DNA of 41,265 nucleotides from Phycisphaerales bacterium (GTDB lineage: Bacteria; Pseudomonadota; Gammaproteobacteria; Competibacterales; Competibacteraceae), in NCBI GenBank assembly GCA_014879435.1, contig JACSSB010000220.1:1-41265 (forward strand), read 5' to 3'. Positions within the stretch are counted from its first letter, which is position 1, and each line of letters opens with the position of its first letter. Below, in pieces: positions 35,376 through 41,265 of the stretch. The position numbers and the translations under genes are program-made. The notes under the pieces were generated by a model. The model ran no database searches and had not been told where the DNA came from. It saw only the letters and a program-made list of their open reading frames with translations.

Positions 35376-36203
35376 ATGAAACGGCTTCTTGGTTTGATCG
35401 GGTTTTATCTGCTGGTGGCGGTCATTATTTTGTATGCGGTATTCCCGTTTTACTACGCCATCGTGACCTCGCTGAAAGCGGGTTCTGAGCTATTTAGCGT
35501 GAATTACTTCCCCATGACCTGGAACTGGGGTAACTATGTATCGGTATTTCGCGAACAGCCATTCGCGTATAACCTGCTGAATTCCGTACTAGTATCCTTT
35601 TCTGTCGTCGCACTGTCGTTGTTCTTTGGCGTAACGGCGGCGTTTGCTCTCGGGCGGGTACAATTTCGTGGGCGTGGTTTTCTGCTGCTCACCGTACTGG
35701 GCGTGTCGATGTTTCCACAGGTCGCGGTATTGTCCGGCATGTTCGAGTTGATTCGGGGCTTTGGGTTGTATAACAACCTACTGGGCCTAGTGATCTCCTA
35801 CATGATCTTTACCCTGCCGTTCACCGTGTGGGTACTGACGACCTTCATGCGTGATCTGCCCAAGGAATTGGAGGAAGCGGCCATCATGGACGGCGCTGGT
35901 CCCTGGGAGATTATCTTCAAGGTATTCTTGCCGCTGATGTGGCCAGCACTGGTCACCACGGGCTTGCTGGCCTTTATCGCCGCTTGGAATGAATTCCTGT
36001 TTGCCCTGACCTTCACCCTGACCAATGATCAGCGCACGGTACCAGTCGCCATCGCACTGATCAGTGGCGCCAGCCAGTATGAGTTGCCTTGGGGCAATAT
36101 CATGGCGGCTTCAGTGATCGTCACCTTGCCGGTGCTGGTGCTGGTACTGATCTTCCAGCGGCGCATCGTATCCGGCCTGACGGCGGGCGCAGTGAAAGGA
36201 TGA
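35376..36203 (+). CDS. Sugar ABC transporter permease 2 (ThuG/MalG-like)
   Basis: A 275-residue permease with about six helices. It opens MKRLLGLIGFYLLVAVIILY and ends RRIVSGLTAGAVKG, the typical MalG-type tail. The EAA loop is EEAAIMDGAGPWEIIFKVFL. GGGAG precedes the ATG and overlaps the end of permease 1, so the pair is probably translated together. It is the second half of the membrane channel for the sugar bound by proteins A and B. Confidence 0.91.
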   Translation: MKRLLGLIGFYLLVAVIILYAVFPFYYAIVTSLKAGSELFSVNYFPMTWNWGNYVSVFREQPFAYNLLNSVLVSFSVVALSLFFGVTAAFALGRVQFRGRGFLLLTVLGVSMFPQVAVLSGMFELIRGFGLYNNLLGLVISYMIFTLPFTVWVLTTFMRDLPKELEEAAIMDGAGPWEIIFKVFLPLMWPALVTTGLLAFIAAWNEFLFALTFTLTNDQRTVPVAIALISGASQYELPWGNIMAASVIVTLPVLVLVLIFQRRIVSGLTAGAVKG

Positions 36204-36405
36204 GCGTACCCAGCCTCTTTATGAGTGACAGGATGGCGTTTGACGAGGGAATGCAAGCTCCTTTTTCCCGCGAAATGTTGTTCAACCGACTTGGAAACCA
36301 CGAATGGGTTTTAGGCCAAAACCTGAAAGGCTCCAGCCCAATCGTCAACAAGCGGAACCCCTACAAGAAATAATTCACAATCACCTTATTTGGGAGTGAT
36401 TCACG

Positions 36406-37566
36406 ATGGCGGATATTCGCATGCGCAATGTTTACAAGTCCTTCAAGGACGTGCGAGTCATTGAGCGCGTTGATCTCGATATTGAGGAAGGCGAGTTTGC
36501 CGTTTTCGTCGGTCCTTCGGGTTGCGGCAAGTCCACCCTGCTGCGCTTGGTCGCCGGACTGGAGGATATCACCTCCGGCGACCTGATGATCGGCGGCAAG
36601 AAAGTCAACACCCTACCCCCTTCACAGCGCGGCGTGGCTATGGTGTTTCAATCCTATGCCCTGTACCCGCATATGACGATTTTCGACAATATGGCGTTTG
36701 GTCTGAAGCTTGCCAAACAGCAAAGTAACGACGAAATCAATGAGCGTGTACGCTGGGCGGCGAAGATCCTGCAAATCGAGCATCTGCTGGAGCGCTTGCC
36801 GAAGGAATTGTCCGGCGGACAGCGCCAGCGTGTGGCCATCGGTCGGGCCATCGTGCGCAAACCGGGTGTCTTCCTATTTGATGAGCCGCTGTCCAATCTG
36901 GATGCGGCGCTGCGCGTACAAACCCGGATCGAGATTTCCAAGCTGCATCATGATCTGGGTGCCAGCATGATCTACGTCACGCACGATCAAGTGGAAGCCA
37001 TGACCCTGGCCAACAAGATCGTGTTACTGAATGCCGGTAAGGCCATGCTGGAAGATGGCAGCATTGCCCAGATTGGGCCACCGCTGGAACTCTATCACCA
37101 TCCAGTAAATCTGTTTGTCGCTGGCTTTATCGGCTCGCCCAAGATGAATTTCCTGTCTTGCCGCTTGGCCAAGATCGAGCCAACTTACGCCACCGTAACC
37201 CTACCAGATGGTTCGACGATACGTGCTGAGGTCGATGCCACGTCTGCAAAACCCGGCGATGCGGTGACCTTGGGTATTCGCCCTGAACATGTCACGCTGG
37301 GGACCAGCACCGATAATGCCGATAACACGATTCGCGCTGAGGTCTCCTACCTTGAGCATTTGGGTGAATCCACCTTCATCTACACCCAAGTTCAGGGGGT
37401 CGAAAACCCGGTCATTCTGCGTCAGGAAGGCGATGCCCGAGCCAAAATGGGTGATCGGCTCACACTCGGCTTAGCGGCTCACCACTGCCACCTGTTCAAT
37501 GAAAAAGGGCGGGCCTTCAAACGACTGATCGGAGCTGCTGCCGAGACTCAGCCCATCATTCAATAA
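36406..37566 (+). CDS. Sugar ABC transporter ATPase (ThuK/MalK type)
   Basis: A 386-residue ATPase. It has Walker A GPSGCGKST, Q-loop MVFQSYALYPHMT, signature LSGGQRQRVAIGRAIV, Walker B VFLFDEPLSNLD, and THDQVEAM with the switch His. The C-terminal regulatory domain has GIRPEHVTLG. It is a paralogue of the polyol ATPase at 19974. An insert NAGKAMLEDGSIAQIGPP lengthens the region after the switch compared with that paralogue. GGGAG lies 11 bases before the ATG, inside the loop of a small stem AATCAC/GTGATT. A 202-base gap separates it from permease 2. Confidence 0.93.
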   Translation: MADIRMRNVYKSFKDVRVIERVDLDIEEGEFAVFVGPSGCGKSTLLRLVAGLEDITSGDLMIGGKKVNTLPPSQRGVAMVFQSYALYPHMTIFDNMAFGLKLAKQQSNDEINERVRWAAKILQIEHLLERLPKELSGGQRQRVAIGRAIVRKPGVFLFDEPLSNLDAALRVQTRIEISKLHHDLGASMIYVTHDQVEAMTLANKIVLLNAGKAMLEDGSIAQIGPPLELYHHPVNLFVAGFIGSPKMNFLSCRLAKIEPTYATVTLPDGSTIRAEVDATSAKPGDAVTLGIRPEHVTLGTSTDNADNTIRAEVSYLEHLGESTFIYTQVQGVENPVILRQEGDARAKMGDRLTLGLAAHHCHLFNEKGRAFKRLIGAAAETQPIIQ

Positions 37567-37625
37567 CCGGATTGGATCCGACCGTGGATCGTCCCCGAAT
37601 CAATTACCCCATTCATGGACGCGCT

Positions 37626-38900
37626 ATGATGATGCACGCAACCCTATCGGCTTTATTTTTGGGCGCGCTGCTGGCAGTCTCACTCCCCGCTGCGGCGGTC
37701 GATCTGACCATTTCCTGTGGTACGGTCGGTCGAGAGCGGGAATTTTGCGAGCAGGCTACCAGCGCTTGGGCCAAGGAGACGGGCCACCATGTCACGTTGG
37801 CTACCCCTCCACAAAGAACCAATGAGCGCTTTTTTCAGTATTTATTCGATCTGGGACAAGGTGATAGCCGCATTGATGTGTACCAGATCGATATCATCTG
37901 GACCGGCTTGCTGGCCAAGCATCTCGTCGATCTGAAGCAGTACATCAGCCAAACCGACATCGAGCAGAACTTCCCGGCTATTGTGGCGAACAATACCGTC
38001 GATGGCCGTTTGGTGGGCATGCCCTGGTTCACCGATGTGGGCCTGATGTATTACCGCAAAGATCTGCTGGAAAAATATGGACTGTCTGTCCCGCAAGACT
38101 GGTCGGAATTGATCGATATCGCACTGTATATCCAAACTCAGGAGCGTAAGGCAGGCCAATCGGAGATGTGGGGCTATGTCTTCCAGGGCGCCGCCTACGA
38201 AGGATTGAGCTGTAATGCGCTGGAATGGATCGCCGCTTATGATGGCGGTACGGTGGTCGATAAAGAGGGTGCCATCACCATCGACAACCCTCAGGCGAAC
38301 ATGGCGATTGCCCGTGCAGCAAGTTGGGTCAATACGGTCGCACCGCCACAGGTAACTTCCTTTAACGAGGAAGATGCGCGCCAGATGTTTCAGTCAGGCA
38401 ACGCCGTATTCATGCGCAACTGGCCCTATGCATGGGCCATGCTCAACGCCAAGGATAGCCCGGTGGCGGCTAAGGTCGGTGCGCTGCCACTCCCTCGGGG
38501 CGGAGTCAAAGGTATTTCCGCCAGTGTCTTGGGCGGCTGGCAACTGGCCGTCTCCAAGTACTCCAAAAACCCGGAGGTGGCAGCCGATCTGGTACGCTAT
38601 CTAACCAGCGAAGCTGTCCAGAAACAGCGCGCCATCGGGGGTGCCTACCCGCCGACCATCATGCGCCTGTATGAAGATCCTGAAATCCTGGCGGCTGTTC
38701 CGTTCTTAGCCACGATGCGGCCCGCTATGGAGAGCGCGGTAGCCCGTCCTGTCCCTCAGACCGGTACCGATTACATGGCAGTAACGACCTACTTTTGGGA
38801 TGCGGTACATAATGTGCTGCAAGGGCAAGGGACAGCAGCGAGCAACTTGAAAGCACTGGAAGATCAATTACGTCACGTTAAATTCCGTGGTGGTTGGTAA
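37626..38900 (+). CDS. Sugar ABC transporter substrate-binding protein B (paralogue of A)
   Basis: A 424-residue periplasmic protein. The frame opens at a TTG at 37572, but the triple ATG at 37626-37634 begins a clear signal peptide (ATLSALFLGALLAVSLPAAA), so I take the first; the ribosome site is weak. The mature sequence follows protein A closely: LTISCGTVGREREFCEQATS, MPWFTDVGLMYYRKDLLEKY, AYEGLSCNALEWIAAYDGG, SGNAVFMRNWPYAW and VLGGWQLAVSKYSKN. Two binding proteins for one importer suggest different sugars or different affinities. Changes lie mostly on surface helices, but I cannot place the sugar-binding residues with certainty. It starts 59 bases after the ATPase stop. Confidence 0.87.
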   Translation: MMMHATLSALFLGALLAVSLPAAAVDLTISCGTVGREREFCEQATSAWAKETGHHVTLATPPQRTNERFFQYLFDLGQGDSRIDVYQIDIIWTGLLAKHLVDLKQYISQTDIEQNFPAIVANNTVDGRLVGMPWFTDVGLMYYRKDLLEKYGLSVPQDWSELIDIALYIQTQERKAGQSEMWGYVFQGAAYEGLSCNALEWIAAYDGGTVVDKEGAITIDNPQANMAIARAASWVNTVAPPQVTSFNEEDARQMFQSGNAVFMRNWPYAWAMLNAKDSPVAAKVGALPLPRGGVKGISASVLGGWQLAVSKYSKNPEVAADLVRYLTSEAVQKQRAIGGAYPPTIMRLYEDPEILAAVPFLATMRPAMESAVARPVPQTGTDYMAVTTYFWDAVHNVLQGQGTAASNLKALEDQLRHVKFRGGW

Positions 38901-38939
38901 CCACGGCGATATGATTTCAGATCACTGCCGGAAAATGCC

Positions 38940-39932
38940 ATGCGCACAACGCCTGTCAGTACCCGCTACGACCGAATGACCTACAATCGCTGTGGGTACA
39001 GTGGCCTACGGTTACCCGCTATTTCTCTAGGGCTGTGGCACAACTTTGGTGAGGTCGATACCCTCACCAATGCAAGAAATATGATCTTGCGTGCCTTCGA
39101 TTTGGGTATCACCCATTTCGATCTGGCCAATAATTACGGCCCACCGCCGGGAGCAGCGGAAGAAACCTTCGGTCGCATCCTGCAAACAGATCTGAAAAAT
39201 TATCGGGATGAATTGATTATTTCCACCAAGGCCGGCCACTGGATGTGGCCGGGCCCTTACGGCGAATGGGGATCGCGCAAATATCTGATCGCCAGTCTCG
39301 ACCAAAGCTTAAAACGGATGGGATTGGATTACGTCGATATCTTCTATCATCATCGTCCTGATCCCGACACGCCTTTGGAAGAGACGATGGCCGCCTTGGA
39401 TCAGGTCGTCCGACAAGGCAAAGCCCTTTATGTCGGTATCTCATCCTACTCCGCAGAACAGACGCGGCAGGCTGCACGATTACTGCGTGAATTGGGCACG
39501 CCTTGCCTGATTCACCAGCCGCTCTACAACATGTTTGATCGCTGGATCGAGCGAGATTTACTCGATGTGCTCACCACAGAAAAGATCGGCTGCATCGTTT
39601 TCTCTCCTCTAGCGCAAGGCTTACTCACCACGAAGTACCTCGATGGTTTACCCAACGATTCACGGGCAGCGAAGGCACACGGTTTCCTGCAAACCGGTGA
39701 CATCACCCCGGAAAGAGTCGCAAAGGCACGAAAGCTAAATAGCGTGGCCCAGCAACGAGGGCAAACCCTGGCACAGATGGCTTTGAGTTGGGTGCTACGC
39801 CATGCAGGAGTCACCTCTGCCCTGATTGGTGCCAGCCGAGTGGGGCAGATCGAAGATGGTGTGGCCGCTTTGCAGAAGCTGTCATTTCAGACCGAAGAAC
39901 TTCAGGCCATCGAAACGATACTGGCCTCCTGA
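38940..39932 (+). CDS. Aldo-keto reductase, YghZ-type (L-glyceraldehyde 3-phosphate reductase family)
   Basis: A 330-residue reductase. It follows E. coli YghZ closely as I recall it: YNRCGYSGLRLPAISLGLWH, ITHFDLANNYGPPPGAAEE, LIISTKAGHWMWPGPYG, LKRMGLDYVDIFYHHRPD and SPLAQGLLTTKYLDG. The catalytic set Asp, Tyr (LANNYG), Lys (STKAG) and His (FYHHR) is intact. YghZ reduces L-glyceraldehyde 3-phosphate and methylglyoxal with NADPH. It lies 39 bases after binding protein B and is probably co-transcribed, so it may detoxify carbonyls during sugar use or reduce a product of the imported sugar. Confidence 0.92.
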   Translation: MRTTPVSTRYDRMTYNRCGYSGLRLPAISLGLWHNFGEVDTLTNARNMILRAFDLGITHFDLANNYGPPPGAAEETFGRILQTDLKNYRDELIISTKAGHWMWPGPYGEWGSRKYLIASLDQSLKRMGLDYVDIFYHHRPDPDTPLEETMAALDQVVRQGKALYVGISSYSAEQTRQAARLLRELGTPCLIHQPLYNMFDRWIERDLLDVLTTEKIGCIVFSPLAQGLLTTKYLDGLPNDSRAAKAHGFLQTGDITPERVAKARKLNSVAQQRGQTLAQMALSWVLRHAGVTSALIGASRVGQIEDGVAALQKLSFQTEELQAIETILAS

Positions 39933-39953
39933 TTGCAAGAAGGAGATCGTGTA

Positions 39954-39986
39954 CTTCACCGCAATGCGGTATCTGGATCGGTGAAG
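39954..39986 (+). promoter_or_regulatory. Alternative stem-loops before the DUF4032 gene
   Basis: CTTCACCG (39954-39961) pairs with CGGTGAAG (39979-39986), while the overlapping ACCGC (39958-39962) can instead pair with GCGGT (39966-39970). The two forms exclude each other. It may be an attenuator or chance. Confidence 0.3.
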
Positions 39987-40038
39987 CGGCTTGGAGTGTA
40001 AAACGGCACTGTTTTGGTGCTAACGGTCGGTGCGCTAT

Positions 40039-41262
40039 ATGAATCCATTGTTCGCTCTCAAGGTTCGACCCGGACATCCAGATTTTCTGGATTTGCCGTG
40101 GACACAATCGATCGTCGAATGGCCCGATGAGCGTTTCGCCAATCTTCCACGTGGGCCTTCTCGGCATGAAGTACGTTTCGTGCCTTACGAGCAAGGTATC
40201 TATGTGATCAAGGAATTGCCCAGTGCCGCCGCCCGTCAGGATTACGAAGTATTACGGGCACTGGAAACTCGGGATGTGACTACCGCCATTCCGGTCGGTA
40301 TCGTTGAAAATCGCTATCCCGATCCAGGTGCCGAACGCTCGGCTGCCATCATCACCCGTTATCTGGAACATTCTTTTTCCTATCAGGAACTGTTACAGGA
40401 GCATGGCTTTGGCACCAGCCGCGAACAGATGCTCGATGCTTTTGCCGGTTTGCTGGTGGAGCTGCATCTGGCAGGCTGTTTTTGGGGGGATTGCTCACTG
40501 GCCAACGTCCTCTATCGCTACGATGCTGAGTCCATCGAGCCGATCATGATCGATGCCGAAACCTCGGTATTGCGCGAAATGCTATCCGATGGCCAGCGTG
40601 AGGAAGATCTGGAAATCATGATCATGAATGTCGCTGGTGGCATGGCCGACATTGCCGCTGCTCGCGATCTGTCCATCGACGAAGCCGATCTGATGCTGGG
40701 CGAAGATATTGCGGAACGCTATCGGAATCTGTGGCGAGAATTGACCGAAACCATGCTGATCGTGCCGGAAGAAGGTTTTAAGATCACGGATAAAATTCAG
40801 CGAATCAATGAGCTGGGTTTCGATGTCGATGAAGTGGATCTCATCCCGGCCGATGGCGGACGGCGCTTGCGGATGAAAGTCAAAGTGGGTGGCCGCAATT
40901 TCCATTCAGCCAGACTCCATCGCTTGACGGGCATCGAAGCCATGGAGCGTCAGGCCCGACAAGTGCTTTCGGATCTTCACTATTACCAGTATCAGGCCGG
41001 CGCCCGCACTATTACCGGCAAGGAAGTAGCCGCCGTGCAGTGGCGTGTCGGCATTTTCGAGCCGATGTTGGCGCGGTTGCGGGCGATGACCGACATTCAC
41101 GATCCTATTCAGGCTTACTGTGCGGTACTGCACCACCGCTATTTGAAATCCTGCGAACTGGGCCGCGATGTGGGAACGGAAACGGCTTTTCAGGACTGGT
41201 TAGCAGCCGGGCGACCCGACTACAGCCGTGCCACCGGGAATCACGCCCCTGCTGGGGCATAA
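40039..41262 (+). CDS. DUF4032 protein with lipopolysaccharide-kinase-like domain
   Basis: A 407-residue protein. The frame opens at a GTG at 40030, but the ATG at 40039 (MNPLFALKVRPGHPDF) is as likely; neither has a strong ribosome site. Residues about 45-200 are kinase-like: YVIKELPSAAARQDYEVL supplies the Lys, FWGDCSLANVLYRYD the catalytic Asp and Asn, and IMIDAETSVL the metal-binding Asp. The C-terminal part (about 205-390) matches the DUF4032 region as I remember it. The biochemical role of this family is not established; kinase activity is inferred. It lies 106 bases after the reductase on the same strand and ends three bases before the window edge. It is a second kinase-like protein in the window, unrelated in layout to the TerY-P kinase. 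Confidence 0.8.
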   Translation: MNPLFALKVRPGHPDFLDLPWTQSIVEWPDERFANLPRGPSRHEVRFVPYEQGIYVIKELPSAAARQDYEVLRALETRDVTTAIPVGIVENRYPDPGAERSAAIITRYLEHSFSYQELLQEHGFGTSREQMLDAFAGLLVELHLAGCFWGDCSLANVLYRYDAESIEPIMIDAETSVLREMLSDGQREEDLEIMIMNVAGGMADIAAARDLSIDEADLMLGEDIAERYRNLWRELTETMLIVPEEGFKITDKIQRINELGFDVDEVDLIPADGGRRLRMKVKVGGRNFHSARLHRLTGIEAMERQARQVLSDLHYYQYQAGARTITGKEVAAVQWRVGIFEPMLARLRAMTDIHDPIQAYCAVLHHRYLKSCELGRDVGTETAFQDWLAAGRPDYSRATGNHAPAGA

Positions 41263-41265
41263 CTC

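Noticed and set aside
36200..36373. Small open frame of 57 codons overlapping the end of permease 2
   Set aside because: The ATGA overlap is tempting, but there is no ribosome site suited to it and no recognisable product.

Overview
This 41 kb window comes from a Gram-negative bacterium. The evidence is outer-membrane porin, lipoprotein, OpgC-like and periplasmic binding-protein genes, Shine-Dalgarno sites before most starts, and gene families common in Proteobacteria. I think a gammaproteobacterium is likely, but I cannot name a genus from sequence alone. I found no tRNA, rRNA, CRISPR array, transposase or phage gene.

Region A (1-9296, all minus strand) starts with a transglutaminase-like gene cut by the window edge. 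Next is a seven-gene operon, transcribed from about 9350 leftwards. It encodes TerY (a small von Willebrand A protein), a PP2C-type phosphatase, a protein kinase with zinc ribbon, a predicted beta-helix protein, and three paralogous larger VWA proteins. TerY, phosphatase and kinase match the known TerY-P triad of tellurite/stress-associated signalling systems. The beta-helix protein and the three VWA paralogues, which share a C-terminal module, look like an extension of that core and are the most interesting part of the window.

Region B (9758-15140) is a sucrose module: fructokinase (minus) divergent from amylosucrase (plus), then a ScrY/LamB-like porin with an N-terminal coiled coil and a small lipoprotein. 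The porin would admit sugar, amylosucrase would split sucrose into alpha-glucan and fructose, and fructokinase would phosphorylate the fructose. A lone GNAT acetyltransferase gene follows on the minus strand.

Region C (16591-28066, plus) is a polyol operon. It holds a sorbitol/mannitol-type ABC importer (binding protein, two permeases, ATPase), ribitol 2-dehydrogenase, a HAD phosphatase, a mannitol/arabinitol-type long-chain dehydrogenase, xylulokinase and transketolase. Together these could take polyols to ketoses, then to xylulose-5-phosphate and the pentose-phosphate pathway; fructose made here could use the fructokinase of region B.

Region D (28069-31671, minus) contains an OpgC-like membrane protein, a GntP-family gluconate permease and an AlaX-type alanyl-tRNA editing protein. 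A gene-poor stretch (31672-33013) follows.

Region E (33014-41262, plus) is a second sugar ABC importer of the trehalose/maltose/sucrose type. It is unusual in having two paralogous binding proteins, one at each end of the permease-ATPase genes. An aldo-keto reductase of the YghZ type and a DUF4032 kinase-like protein come next. No transcription regulator is encoded in the window, so control of the sugar operons must come from elsewhere. Several palindromes and intercistronic hairpins are candidate control sites.
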